Below, piece after piece: positions 34,701 to 46,987 of a stretch of DNA of 64,000 bases; position 1 is the stretch's first letter; every line of letters starts with the position of its first letter. Below the pieces are notes generated by a model. That model searched no databases. It was not told the origin of the DNA and saw only the letters and a program-made list of their open reading frames with translations. The DNA is from Brachynemurus nebulosus (taxonomy: Eukaryota; Arthropoda; Insecta; Neuroptera; Myrmeleontidae). The stretch is taken from NCBI GenBank assembly GCA_035578155.1, contig JAPWDM010000008.1, forward strand, positions 30,413,780 to 30,477,779, read 5' to 3'. The translations under genes were made by a program, and so were the position numbers.

Positions 34701-37550
34701 CTTTTTCCTTTGCCTGTCACTTATGCCCGCATTACCAGAGAGCTTCGTAATTTTTTACTAGAAATTTCCGTAAAAATTACCGTATTTTTGTCTCAGTGTA
34801 CAAAATTTTCAAGTCTTCCATCAAATATGTACCCTGAAATTATAGTTTCGACGTACAGTTCATGAAAATTTGTTGTAACTCAAAATATTTAAAGGCTAAA
34901 TCATAAAATAATAGCAAAATATATTTTACAGACTAGCCCCCAAATACTCGCAATTTTGAACGAAGTGGGACTAGTAGCAAGGAAGATATAGACATTTACC
35001 ATGTGATGGACTATCAATGATGATTACGGCTCTAAAACTCATACTAATATAAAAAAAAAATTTTCTACATAAAATATAAACATAAGTTTAATATTTTAAT
35101 AGAAAAAAAAGTAGCCTAGTTAGCTATCTATAGCCAAGGAATGAAATATTATCGCCGCTTAGTAAGGAAAATAGCCGCATTGGCGCTAAATAGCACCAAC
35201 TGGCAACATATGACTAAATTTCCTAACATAATTCGAATGTTTACTAATATCAAGAAAAACTTCACATCAATTCCAACTCACAACAGTTCAACTTAATTCT
35301 TTTTTTTTTCTTTGTTTTAGAACAAATAACAAAACTTTTACAATATCCTGTCTGTACCTTAAATAGTCAATTTGAAATGAAATAAATACAATATTGTTAT
35401 CTTTATTCAATTGTAAATAAAATTAAAAACTTTTTCTATACATTTAAAAATTTTAAAAGATACCTACTATGTATTTACACAGTCCATCCGTCATCATACC
35501 GATATTTTCATCTCAATTTTTTCTCTATTCTGGTTTCTCTTACGTACAACTTTTCTTTTTCTCAACGTCTCTAAGAAAACTAAGTGAAGAGGAAAATTTA
35601 AATTATTCGCATGCCGAACATAACACAGAATAAGTATGATTATTGTCATTATTATTATTATTACTATTATTATACAATTGTGCTGTTATTAGTTATGTAC
35701 GAGACTATGTACAAGTTTTATATTAAATAAAAGAAAAAATGTATAGAGAGAAAAATTTTAATAAAATATTGCAATGAGTTGTAGTTATAGTTAAATGGAG
35801 AATTCTTTTTACATTAAAATATATTATAGAACTCGTAATTAGAATAGTTGTTACAAATGTTGCTAAATTATTATGATTTCATTTTTGTTTACATTTGAGG
35901 ATGTTCTGACTCTTTACCCAGCGTGTCTTTTATACCATTCTCTATCTTGATTTCAAAGTTGCTATGTATCTGATAACGCCACTGTACAGAGCAAGCCCTG
36001 TGGATCATCACCAACTCCCCTTCCTGAACGAGATATGTTTAAATTTTATGATAGCTTGTTTGATAACGTCAAGTCTACTATAGGCGCTTTCAGTTAAATT
36101 TAAGCATGACTCATTACTTAGGAATTTAAGGAATTCCAGTGCTACAACTTTAAGAAAACGTTTGTCTTAGGTAATAGCATAATTTCTATGGATAAAATAT
36201 ACTAAAAATGTTTCTGATAATGTTATTGTTTTACAATAACCAATTAGAAAATAGTATTTGACAAGCGGACAATTCAAAATTTAAAAAAATTATACATACC
36301 TATTTAAATTAATAAAATTAATCATAAAATTTATTGAGTCCAAATGTATTTCTTTACATTCAAATATACTAAATATAGTTATTTAAAATTAGCGAGATAT
36401 AGTTTTTTCTGAAATAAAAAGCTTAATTAAAGTCATAATCTTCTTAGCATTTTTATTTATGTTTTTGGCCATTTTGGCTATGTAGATGATGTAGTTGCCG
36501 TTTGATATGACTTTTTTACCTTCTACGTCTATAAACAATAAAAAAAAATAATATTTTTATAGCATCTTTTTCTTATCACTACTGAGTTCATTTTAATTTT
36601 GAATTATTTTTGGAAATCCACGGTTTTAAAATACTTAAAACTTGAAACATAAAAATGTAATAATACATATGCATTTGGTAAGAGTGATTTTAACAGTCAG
36701 TCATAACAGTAATTTTAATTCACTGATAAAATTCAAAATTAGTAAAATAAGGTGAATTTTCAACAAAAAAACTGTAATTATAAAATACAAGTATAGGTTT
36801 TAGACATAGTTATTAAGTTATATGATAAAACGTTAACGATTTTCTAATATTAGTACTGTACAAACCAAGAATATGGTTAATAATTAGTAAAACCCTACGT
36901 ACTTTCTCAATAAATTAATATAAAACTTATATTCGACAAATTATATTAAGAATTAAATAAAACAAAACATATTTTTTATTTTAACTTTATTTTAAATAAA
37001 GTAATACAAAATTTACTATGTAATATGAGGTTATGTTACAAAAACAAACCAATATGAAATAATACAAAACATAATTTTTTATTAATCACTAATAATTATA
37101 CAGGATTGTGTTACAAAACTAAAAAAAAATTCACTGGAACACAAAATGTTTATTAATCAGTTCGAAAAACACACAAAATTTTACCACAAACGTACAAAAT
37201 CAAAATACGAATACACAATTTACTAAAATTTTTAATAATCTTAACAGTAAGAAATAAACACAATATTAATTAATGAGTAGATTACTTATTTGACAATTTT
37301 AATGTAACATTGTAAGTTTTTAAAAAATATAAATAAAAACATAACACGAATTTTAAAAATAAAGACACTTTTGCCGGCCATTCTTTCGTAAATATTTAAA
37401 CAATTAAATGATACAATGTAAATAATCTCTTTGAATTATTTGATTGTTGCCAAATTTAACGAAACGAAGAAAAAAGTTCGAATAAAAAACGATACAGTTA
37501 AATAAATTTTAAAGTTACAATTAACAAAGTCATTTATTTTTAAAAATAAT
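34701..37550. other. AT-rich intergenic DNA, no gene seen
   Basis: Very AT-rich throughout, with an ATT-rich microsatellite near 35648. The stretch 35890-36030 is slightly richer in GC but has no open frame. Nothing recognisable as a gene or RNA. Confidence 0.55.
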
Positions 37551-39019
37551 GGGCCATGTGCATAAACTGCTACTAAATATTGCCATTAGTCGCTACTAAC
37601 AAGTAGAACATAGTTGTACTATTAAATAATTGATGTGCATAAAAATTTTTTGTTCCTACTACTAGTTGTTACTAGGGTAATAGCAATTTAAATTTGGCAA
37701 CACGTTATTTAAAGATAAAAAAAAATAAAAAGAGTTTTATTTTCACCGTTTATTATTATTTTTATAGTTTTCTTTTAATAATCAGATGGGTATGAGTGTG
37801 AAATTTGGTTAAATTTTGAAAAATGTTAAACAATATTAATGATAAATGTGAATTTTATATTTTGACGTTCATGACAAATGTCAATTTTATATTTTGACTT
37901 TTATGACAAATGTCAATTTTATATTTTGAATTTCTTTTTGTTTTGTTTTTAATGCATCTATTTCGTATTTGGTATTTATTTCGAAGAATAAAATGGATAA
38001 TCTTAAACAAGTTTAATAAATTTAATAAATATTATGAATACTACTTTTTAAACGATTTAAAAAGTTATAAATATTTTAGAATGGATCAAAAATAAATAAA
38101 TAAAAATGAAATAAAAAAAGTTTGTCTTCGTTTAATTTATTTAATGGGTTAATTCTAAGTATGTAACGATTCCAATTTCGATACCGTTATAATCGGCAAG
38201 CCGATTAGAATACAACCGATATCACACAGTTCGAAAAGTTTAAAAGTTTTCAACCGCAAGCCTCATACAAAATGATTTGCGTAACAGATTATTTGCAAAT
38301 AATTTGAAAAAATTTTGCTTTCTTAACAAAAATCTGCCAAAAGATGTATAAATTTATTACTCTATGTAATGAAATTTACTTTACTAACTTTCTTAATTAC
38401 CACTTTGGTTGATAATAATAATTGTAATAAATATTTTCTTTGAGTTTTGATCTGACATTTTTTTACATTTCCCACAAGGTCGAGTCCCTGTTAAATATAG
38501 GTAAGTTTTATGCATATAAAGACATACAAACGCCCAAGGTACATATAATTTGATTTATTATTTACTAAGGCATTGATATCGGTATTGGTATCGTCGATTA
38601 TTAACTACAATAATCGGCAGCGATATCGTATCGGCAAATTTAGGTAGCGTTACATCCCTAGTCAATTCTTTTGTTGTAAATTTTCCTGTTATGTAACTTG
38701 CGAATATCATTCATTTCTCGAATATCTCTCAATACTCTATCCATCTAATAATAAATTATTACAATTATTACAATTTTCGAATTTAAGTACATAGGTGAAA
38801 AAATATTACTGATATTTTAGTAAAAAATATTTATTAAATAAATTTTTATTGGACGGTTATTTTACTTGAGAAGCTCAAAACACACTACTTTCTATATTTA
38901 ATAGCAACCGTGCCCGCTACTAAAATTTCACTACTAAATTTCAGTGGAAGTGTAGTAGTGCCTAATAGCACTGCTAAAATTTCACTACTAACTTTAGTAG
39001 TAGTTTATGCACATGGCCC
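37551..39019. mobile_element. TIR element GGGCCATGTGCATAAAC, with nested hAT MITE
   Basis: The left end GGGCCATGTGCATAAACTGC and right end, in reverse, GGGCCATGTGCATAAACTAC are inverted repeats that extend about 27 bp and then weakly further (CTACTAA). The flanking octamers AAAATAAT and AATATAAT agree at seven of eight positions, which suggests a hAT-type element. Inside, a 32-bp phrase ending ATGACAAATGTCAATTTTAT is repeated near 37870. The frame 37910-38095 is AT-rich noise. The element at 38156-38660 inserted later. Confidence 0.8.
38156..38660. mobile_element. hAT-type MITE nested in the preceding element
   Basis: Left TAAGTATGTAACG and right CGTTACATCCCTA are inverted; the flanking octamers GTTAATTC (38148-38155) and GTCAATTC (38661-38668) differ at one position. 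Subterminal AATCGGCA/TGCCGATT and GATACCG/CGGTATTGG repeats are typical of TAGGGATGTAACG-type hAT MITEs. No coding capacity. Confidence 0.85.
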
Positions 39020-39391
39020 AATATAATTTACTTTTTAATTTTAATAAGAAGAGGTATAAATAAAAAAATCAATCTTTTTTAAAAAGCTGAAAATTGGCAA
39101 CACAATTTTAAATGTTTAAAACCTTACACTATGTGTAAAACGTAGACATAAGAATCGGCAAACGTTTTTGACGTCTCCTATACAAATACATTGGAACATT
39201 CCTTCTTAGCTTTATCTCTTTCATTATTTCAATTACGTACATCTTAAATTTGCAGTTTGTTTTTAGATAAGAATGGAAGATTGATTTGTTTCGAATATAA
39301 GATCACTTGATGATCAATTGTAACTGAAATACAGTATACATAAATTTTTTCAATCTCTTAAAGACTGTAGACAATTGGTAGTGAATGGTAA
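39020..39391. other. AT-rich spacer, nothing recognised
   Basis: The stretch 39200-39320 (TTAGCTTTATCTCTTTCATT, GAATGGAAGATTGATTTG, CGAATATAAGA, GATCAATTG) is clearly similar to 20105-20245 inside the hAT element at 19714, so it is probably a fragment of that family. No gene is seen. Confidence 0.5.
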
Positions 39392-39655
39392 GGCCCTCCG
39401 CACATGGGTCGACTATTTTGCAACTCGAGTTTCAAACTGGTTGAGCATGCAACAGTTTGGCGATCTTTCACATAGGTATATATGAATGAAAAACCGCACA
39501 CGACTCGACTGAAATGGAACCGATGTCAAATCAATTTCCAACTGGTCGCATGCGACCGTGCTTGCATGGGCACCAAACAGTATGTAAATTTTTAAGTGCT
39601 TTTTGTAAATACTTTTGACGTTTTTTAACATTTAATTTAAAATAAGTGATCAAGC

Positions 39656-39712
39656 AATGAACACTGAGTTTGTTGAAGGGGTGGAAAGACATGAAGTGCT
39701 ATATAATTACAC
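39656..39712 (+). pseudogene. MADF-like protein N-terminus fragment (Harbinger accessory protein)
   Basis: From ATG at 39656 the frame reads MNTEFVEGVERHEVLYNYT before the foldback sequence. A short aliphatic/charged helix ending in HxVLY is how MADF (Myb/SANT-like) domains begin, and PIF/Harbinger elements carry such a second protein beside the transposase. It is only about 19 codons, so this is suggestive, supported mainly by its position in the element. Confidence 0.55.
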
Positions 39713-40301
39713 AGCCATTCTTTTGTTACGGACATGACATTTTCTCGCACTTTACACGCCTTTTCATAAGGGAAAAAATAGAAGTTATTGTTTTCTTATA
39801 AATGTTCAATACTAAGCAGATAGACAAATGTGTACACAATATTTGTACTGAATATAAAATACATAACATTATTAGTTTTAATGCTAGAGCTAATAAAGTT
39901 TGTGTTACGGACGTGACAAAAAAGTACCTTTTGTCGCGTCCGTAACATATCTCTAGCATTAAAACTAATAACGTTATGTATTTTATATTCAGTACAAATA
40001 TTGTTTACACATTTGTCTATCTGCTTAGTATTGAAAATTTATAAGAAAACAATAACTTCTATTTTTTTCTTATGAGAAAGCGTGTAAATGTGCGTGAAAA
40101 TGTCATGTCCGTAACTAAAGAATGGTTGTATATGTATCAGTTTGAATATTTTTAAGTAATAAATTTTACCTGTCAGTAGATAACAAGTCGGGAACGAAAT
40201 AACCTACGACCCTTTTTCAAGATAAGATTAAAATCCGACCGCGGGAGCGAACTAGTATGCACCCCTTTTATTGCAAAGGGTGTTTCAAAAAAATGACTGT
40301 A
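39711..40301. mobile_element. Foldback MITE family, copy 2 (nested)
   Basis: Collinear with 28303-28905 along its whole length. Tips are ACAGCCATTCTTTT and AAAAAATGACTGT. The inverted arms lie near 39713-39905 and 39920-40125, with the shared unique third at 40130-40290 (TTTTACCTGTCAGTAGATAACA, here shortened: CTGTCAGTAGATAACA). It inserted into the PIF/Harbinger derivative. Non-coding; the frame 39726-39959 (minus) is an artefact of the arm. Confidence 0.92.
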
Positions 40302-40309
40302 TAACCTTC

Positions 40310-40402
40310 CTTTCAATATTTTCTTCGTATGGCTCTTCAACGTCTGCGGTATTGATAATAATTAACTATATCTTCTTCATCTGAACTACTATTTAACATG
40401 TT
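40310..40402 (-). pseudogene. PIF/Harbinger transposase N-terminus fragment
   Basis: On the minus strand from ATG at 40402: MLNSSSDEEDIVNYYQYRRR, stop, then RAIRRKY, stop. An acidic serine start followed by YYxxRRR and RRKYW is the usual beginning of PIF/Harbinger transposases; the two TGA stops sit where arginine and tryptophan are expected. The catalytic DDE domain is absent. The upstream part of the open frame (to 40651) runs through the terminal repeat and is not coding. Confidence 0.65.
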
Positions 40403-40609
40403 GTCAAAACTAGATTCAGTAATCGGTACTAAACAATTTTTCATCACGGTACTACACGTTCTAAAACTGTAAATTGATCCACAATCAGTCGCGCTCGTGT
40501 GCGGGCAAACAATATCAATCAATTGCAAACACCGGTTGCACATGTAAATATTGAGCAACTGGTTTGAAACTCGAGTTGAAAACAGTCGACCCGTGTGCGG
40601 ACGGCCTAA

Positions 40610-41104
40610 GTTTTCAAAGTGCTTCTTTTTATTTTTGCTAACATTAGACACGTAGGATCACTATAGAAGTATAGACAAATAACTTACGTCAAATCAATCA
40701 TATTTCTAAAAGAATTTTCGACACTGTGGTAACAAAAATGAAAATTTGCCACCCAAATTACCTTAATTTGACCCATTACTTTAATTCAAATCACTTCAAT
40801 AAAATTTGATTTAAAAAAAAAATGTTATATGAAGACTCGACTTCAAAAACAGGCTAAGTGCCAAAAAAAAAAAATGAGTTACACCCGAAAATGGAATCTA
40901 AGTGCCATTGTCAACAATTTAGACAGCATGCTAAATTCTTTTTTTTGGCACGCAACTTTCTTTTCGATAGAATAATGAAATCGGAAGCGAATTATAGGTT
41001 CTCAAAGTGTGTTTGTCAGTTTAAACACATTTTGTTAAATAATTGTTGAAAATGTTAAAAAAGCATTATATGGCCTTTAATTAAACATATGTATACATAT
41101 TTAC
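40610..41104. other. AT-rich spacer, nothing recognised
   Basis: No gene or clear repeat. The frame 40858-41049 starts in an A-rich run and has no domain. Confidence 0.5.
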
Positions 41105-41141
41105 GTGACCCCCTCCTGATTTGAGAGCTGGATCCGCCCCT
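41105..41141 (-). mobile_element. Transposon terminus fragment CAGGGGCGGATCC
   Basis: Read on the minus strand the sequence is CAGGGGCGGATCCAGCTCTC followed by a G-rich run, a common end of insect non-autonomous DNA transposons. A related G-rich piece (CCGTCCCCCTCCTGATT) occurs at 43508-43524. The other end of either element was not located. Confidence 0.45.
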
Positions 41142-42159
41142 GGTACAAAACCGTAGATTTCGGTTCGACTGGTTTGGTTCGAAAAATACTAATTCATTTG
41201 ACAATAAATTATTTCCATGACGAAAACAGCTTTGATATGGATTTTTCGAAAAGAATATCATCTTTTCTAGGTTTCCTCTATAAATATTTTAAAAGAATGA
41301 TTTTATTTACAATTCCGTTAGTACCCATCCAACTTTTGTCCAATGAAAACTTTGTTTACTCTAGCGAAAAATAATATCTACAATTTATAGGCCAATTAAA
41401 TTTAAAGAAAGTAATTCGGATCACTCCATTCAAATATTTTATTTTTATGTGTACAAAAATATGTTATACTGATTATGATCCAGCCATCATAAATATTTAA
41501 ATTGAACAATAGTTTTTGATATTAGAAAATTTAATTTTATTATTTAAAGCATCATAATGAAGACTTATTCAAACTAAAATAATAGAAACTAGTCTCTTAA
41601 AAATTTCCTGTAATAAAATTTTAATACGTTAAAGAAAATATAATAATGAGCTTTTTGAAGATACCAACGTTACATAAAAATATTCATTTTAAGAAAAAAA
41701 CAAAAATTTTCAACTGGTTCCATACTTACGATTTTAAATTTTAGTACAAACTTTATGTCTGTTTTATTTTTATTTAACTTGTTTTTTAAAACAGGAAAAA
41801 AGTCCCGAAGGTAATAAGTACTTGAAACTTAATATGTTTTTTTTTTATCCATAAAAAGTTTATTTGATATAATATATTGTTTGTGGCTCTTAATGCCTTA
41901 AAACGAAAAACAAGAGGAAAATACGAATATTTTCTGACATTAAATTTTTAATAGCAACAAATTCTATGTTAAAAATTTAATTTCGTTTTAATGAAACTGA
42001 ACGAAATTAAGAAGAGAAACATATTTTTTTCCAGTTTTTCCGTTGTAGGAAAATAATTACTTCGGTGTAAAAATTTCCCACACATATTCTAAGAATCACC
42101 TTACAATTAAGTTAAATATGACAAATATTTTTATTAAAATCATTCTTAGGGCTCTGTAC
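41142..42159. other. AT-rich intergenic DNA, no gene seen
   Basis: No recognisable gene or RNA. The frame 41174-41374 lacks any domain. Confidence 0.5.
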
Positions 42160-42275
42160 CTACTCTAAAAGGAAAAACAAAACCGTTATAAGATCACTCT
42201 TGTGTCTGTCTGTTCGTTTATCACGGAGGTGTTCTCGAAAATTATGTAACGTAGAAAATTTGGCATAATGTTAAC
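42160..42275 (-). repeat. Dispersed repeat, copy 2 (see 5515-5632)
   Basis: Reverse-complement relative of 5515-5632, including TGTCTGTCTGTTCGTTTATC. The following stretch to about 42440 (TTGAAAACACTTGATAACTC, TTTGAAATTTGGTAC) is also repeat-like and its start recurs at 59937-59985. Confidence 0.7.
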
Positions 42276-42540
42276 GTTTTGATCAGCCAACGATTAGAGA
42301 AAAAATTACACATTTTGGATTAAAGTGTGAGTTTAGTGTGGTTTCAAAAAAAGGTTTAAGCACATTTTGAAAACACTTGATAACTCTTAAAGTATGCATT
42401 TAATTGATTTGAAATTTGGTACAAAATAAATGTAAATATTGTTTTTTAAAATTATTTATAAATAATTATAAATTCTGAGTCACAAAAGGATTCATAATTA
42501 ACATTTTTGTAGAGCCAACAAAGCGGCGTCTCTCCCACAG

Positions 42541-43284
42541 CTATGGGAGAGATGCCGCATCAAAGAAGGTGAGACGCCGCATAGTTCCTATTAAAAATTT
42601 TGCATTTTACACACATCTCCATACATGGTGCATGCCATATGTAACCATTTTTGACACTTTGTACATCTTAACCAGTCAACTTTTTTTTGTTTCTGAATAT
42701 TTTGCAAAACATTGAATACATAGGCAATAATTATTATTTTCGTTATTTTCACTAATATGAGGGCTTTTCCTGATGCATTAATGAATCTTTTATATTTACG
42801 TGGTATAACTTACAGTCCAAAAAAAAAAAAAAAAAAAATTGCATAATTAAGGTATATAAGTCTATGTTTTTAACATGTAATATGATGCGGCATCTATACC
42901 AACTTTAAATGCGGCATCTCTCCTTTTTGTTGGGATAGATGCCGCATGTTGCTATAGCAAGCATAGTGCGGAATTCCAACCTAAAATTTTATACAGTACT
43001 TTTAAAATATACCTAAATTAATAACAAAACTCATTTTCATTAAAACAATGAAGTATACATTCTTAAATTCTAATGAATTAAATGCTTGATAAAATATTAT
43101 GTTAACAAAACTTACTTCTCAATAATAAAAAGTTGGATAATTACTAAACTGATGGACTAATCATAAATGTTACCATATACAGCTTAAATAAGTAACTTAT
43201 TTTAAACATATAATCCATTAATAGCGCTATCTTTCAATCAACGGACGAACTATGGCTACTGCGGCATCTCTCCCGCACTTACCC
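42541..43284. mobile_element. GCGGCATCTCTCCC-motif element, copy 1
   Basis: The right end CTGCGGCATCTCTCCCGCAC then TTACCC, flanked by TA, is identical to that of the copy at 59914-60224, and 43015-43284 is nearly identical to 59990-60224. The left end is probably GGGAGAGATGCCGCAT at 42545. The motif GCGGCATCTCTCCC or close variants occurs in both orientations at 42523, 42545, 42569, 42885, 42910, 42932 and 43260. The first two form a hairpin with 14-bp arms. No coding frame. Confidence 0.8.
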
Positions 43285-45559
43285 TATTATGTCATGTATC
43301 ATTTGCAGGGTTATGGAGAGAAATTGGAAGGGCGGGATATCGATAAAAACAAACATTTTTTAATAATTTTCACTCCAAAAAAGTGACGTACAAAAAAAAC
43401 TCTCTCGTCGGACTTGATCATTTGGAAGAGCTATCTCTAATGATTCTAAAAAAAAATTATAATTTTTGGTCCAGCAGTCTTGATAATATAGTTCGAAATT
43501 TACTAGAACTGCCCGTCCCCCTCCTGATTCAATAGGTTTATAAAGCTAAAATTCCGATGTTAATACTCAGTTAATAGACACTGAGTCATTGATTATCGAA
43601 AAGCAAACAGTTTCTTCAATAGTGTAATATTTGTGTAAGTTAAGCTCGTCCTTAGCGAGTTTCTTTAATAAATTTTCGCTAACTTGAATGATTTTAGCGA
43701 TTTATAATGGCGAATAATAAAATTATATTTTTTTTAAAAAAAAAATTTTACTTACACTAGATTAACAGTAAGCTTTTATCTTTGCAAAAATTCGTAACTT
43801 CTTACCTGAAACAAAAGGAAAACAAAATTAGTTTAAAAATTCAACTGCGTAAATACACTTTGTAGAAAAGGGCAATTTTAAATTGTAAATAAGGATACTG
43901 TACAGTTAAACAATCCTAAAGGATTTAAGAGTAGGTACAACATTTGTTTCTCTTAGGTTTCGTGTTTTGAAACATTTCCATAATGGCTCAGAGACGGACA
44001 TTAAAAGTAGATGAGCTAAGAAGGTTCTGACAATTTCTTCAATAGACAGTGGTGCATGTTCAATGCATGATTTTTCTCGTCAACCCAATTTCTCTACATT
44101 ATCACAACTATCTTAAAACAGTTACTAAATCTATTTTAATTTGTTACGTTAAGAAAACGGTTTTGGTTGATGCACAAAGTGACTATTATCTATAGAAAAA
44201 TACTACAATAAATTAATTTTTTCACGCCGCCCCTCTTCGCCCCCGACCTAGTCGACTAGGAAACGTGAACAATTTAAAATTAAAATTAAAACATACGTAT
44301 TCATTTTCGTATAAAAGTTGAAACTTGATACAACCATTTGATATCCTTTGATTTTTAATACCTCTTCCCACTTTCACCCACTTATACAACCAATTATGAA
44401 GAAAAAGCATCGAAAATATACAGTCGGAATTAAATAAAATTTTGTGTCTGTCAAAAAGTCACTTGGAAAACATAACAACATACGATTAATCTTACATCAT
44501 GGCTGAACGGATATCATCTCCATCACATTGGGTAATTAATTTAAAGTTTTCCACTCGCACGAGAATTTTTAAAGTGAAGTTTTGTTTATCGTCATATCAA
44601 ACAAACAATCCGTTTCCAAGTGAAGTTAGCTGCGAGGAAAATCTCATTTAATAATAAAAGTATGTCTTGTTGAAATGATATCAAGTTTCTTTTTCTTCGT
44701 TCGTATCCAGTTTTCGTCTTCGGAGTATAGTGTGAGGGGAGGGGGAGGGACGAACAACAGGAAGTATTATGTTTGTAATTTAAATAAAAATTTTAAGTGC
44801 ACGACGTTATATTGTATGGATAGCGTTATACGGTATACAAAAGTGAATTTATTTTTACTATTGTATAAAAATAGAAATTGAACAAATTTGTACAGAACGA
44901 ATTCTTTATGGAAATTTTTATACATGGAATAAACCGAATAGCACAGTTCTGTTATCTGTTTGAAGTCTGGCTTAAGTAACAAAAACTTATAGTGGTACAA
45001 GCTTTGTTTGAGCTGGTAGGTGGCCTTCAAGTCAACTAAGACTGATATTCGATATTGGTCAAACACTTGACCCAAGATTTGCATTCGCCGTTATTCCAAA
45101 GGGTACAAAAACAAGAAATTTTTGGATATTAAATTTAATGTTGATGTTTAAATCGATGAATATTCTCAGATTTAGTGAAATTCGAGATATGAAACCAGGA
45201 TTAAAATAATTTTAAGGGGGCACTGGAATTTTTTCCGAATCTTCAACACCGAAAGGTGTTACAAAAAGTGTCTATTATTTTAAGAGCGAAATTTCTTTCT
45301 TGAGTTACGTGGTATTTCAAATTTCACCTTTCTTATCAGAGCAATATAATTTGCAACAAGACAGGAGTTGTAGCGTACCTTTAATCGGCACTCGACTTTT
45401 TCCAAATGGCGTTACATTGAGTGAAGGTGACTTAAAATATGAACTTTCCCACACTCAAGTAGGTATTAATTTCCAAACAGAATTAAAGTCAAACAAAAGA
45501 TAAATAAAGTTTAGTACGTATTTTGATCAATTTGTCAGTTTTAGCTCTTAGGCTAAGTG
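43285..45559. other. AT-rich intergenic DNA, no gene seen
   Basis: No recognisable protein. Short GC patches occur at 44225-44260 and 44730-44755 (purine-rich). The 105-codon frame at 44767-45084 (minus) and the 67-codon frame at 45300-45503 lack recognisable domains. Confidence 0.5.
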
Positions 45560-46095
45560 CAGCTGAACTCTCTTTTATGCGGTCCTTTTTTGTGCGATTT
45601 TTTTGTTTTTTGTTTATTTTTATGCTGTTTGTAAAAAATGGTCATTAAAATGCATAATGTGAATAAAAATCACGAGACAGTAAGAAACTTAAACAATTAC
45701 TATAATAACTTTCTTTGATAAAAATACTTTTTAATGGCTTTTAAGCATTTAATCAATAAATGCAATAAGTATTTAATTGTATAAGAACATAAGTTATTGC
45801 ATCATTTCATTTTGTTAAAGATGTATTTTTCAAAATTTCCATTATATTATAAAATTGAAATAAAATGTTTCTACGTGTAAATTAATGAAATTTCTAAGTT
45901 TTGAGCGTTTTGTGTGATGTTTTTTCGATGAAACTTTATTTATGCGGTCCCGACCAACCGTACAAAAAAAGTTTTTTGTACAATCTGGATCGAACTATAC
46001 TTTTTATAGCCATTTATGATATTTTTGAATATATTTTTTTTTGTGCAATTTTGCTTATGCGGTCTCTATCCACCACACAAAAAAGAATTTAGCTG
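45560..46095. mobile_element. pogo-like MITE, 536 bp
   Basis: Left end CAGCTGAACTCTCTTTTATG and right end in reverse CAGCTAAATTCTTTTTTGTG; TA follows on the right and TG (a changed TA) precedes on the left. GCGGTC near each end and the CACAAAAAAG block are shared with 27209. The frame at 45901-46092 is a chance opening across the right end. No transposase. Confidence 0.72.
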
Positions 46096-46149
46096 TATAT
46101 GTATTTTATGACTATAACGGTTGCCCATCCCGGTCTGTTCGATCCTTAA

Positions 46150-46987
46150 GGGGGGGCTTACTTGAGAGTCGTTAAAAAAAATCGATTTTTTTTGCAAAAA
46201 TTGGTAGCTAATTATGTGTAGAATATGTTTCCAAAGTGATTTTGCTGAAAGTAATTTAAGGGGAGGTTTACTTGAGATTTGATAAAAAAAAAATCGATTT
46301 TTTTTGCCGAAATTGATAGCAAATTATGTGTAAAATATGTTCCCAAAGTGATTTTACTGAAAATAATTTAAAAACAATATTCTTGCACATTAACCGAATC
46401 CAACTTTCTATAAAAAAAAAATTCAAAAAACGTAGTTGACGCAATAATGAGTATTAAATATAAAATTTTGAAAATAAGTTTTTTTATATAAATTTTATAA
46501 TATCTCGGAACTACATTTTTGGAACTGGTGGACACGATAACTCAAAAACTATTCGATGGATCCTTTTTTTTTAAATATTTTATTTTAAAGATAATTCAAG
46601 TCTTTGGCACCTCTAGCTAAGTTCGATACACTTTCAATATTTTTTTATTTTTAAATTTACTTTAAAGAGCGAAAAATAAGACAAAAATCGTAATCAAAAG
46701 TTCAAACATCCGCCATTTTTTTTTTCAGCAATTTATTCATATTATAGGTAGAGGTGCCGGTACTCTTCATATATTTTATAAATCTTTTTTGTTTTTGGAT
46801 TTCGGATCGTCACACTGCACTATCTATAAAACACTTTTTTATATTTTTCCTTGAAAAATTTTTTTTGTGTAGTTTAATACTTAATAAATATGTGCACAAA
46901 AATTGAAATTGATATTTACTTCCGTTCTTGAGAAAAAAAATTCTAGAAAAATACATAATTTTTAAGGACTCTCGAGTAAACCTCCCC
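46150..46987. mobile_element. TTAA-flanked element with duplicated end
   Basis: Left GGGGGGCTTACTTGAGAGTC and right in reverse GGGGAGGTTTACTCGAGAGT, both directly next to TTAA (46146-46149 and 46988-46991). The left end occurs twice: TTAAGGGGAGGTTTACTTGA recurs at 46256, 110 bp further in, with the same following sequence. TTAA suggests a piggyBac-type transposase but the tips are not the usual CCCTAG type. The frame 46810-47007 (minus) is not a gene. Confidence 0.75.

Larger units (their letters stand above)
39392..40606. mobile_element. PIF/Harbinger-like element, internally deleted, split by a foldback
   Basis: The ends GGCCCTCCGCACATGGGTCG and, in reverse, GGCCGTCCGCACACGGGTCG are flanked by TAA (39389-39391 and 40607-40609), the three-base duplication typical of PIF/Harbinger. 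Two divergent gene starts remain: a plus-strand MADF-like beginning at 39656 and a minus-strand transposase beginning at 40402. Most of both genes is deleted. The remaining ~625 bp is interrupted by the foldback MITE at 39711-40301. Confidence 0.88.

Noticed and set aside
40403..40651. N-terminal extension of the 104-codon minus-strand frame
   Set aside because: This part translates the terminal repeat of the PIF/Harbinger element; only codons from the ATG at 40402 look like transposase.
44767..45084. 105-codon minus-strand frame
   Set aside because: AT-rich, no domain, no supporting splice or promoter features.
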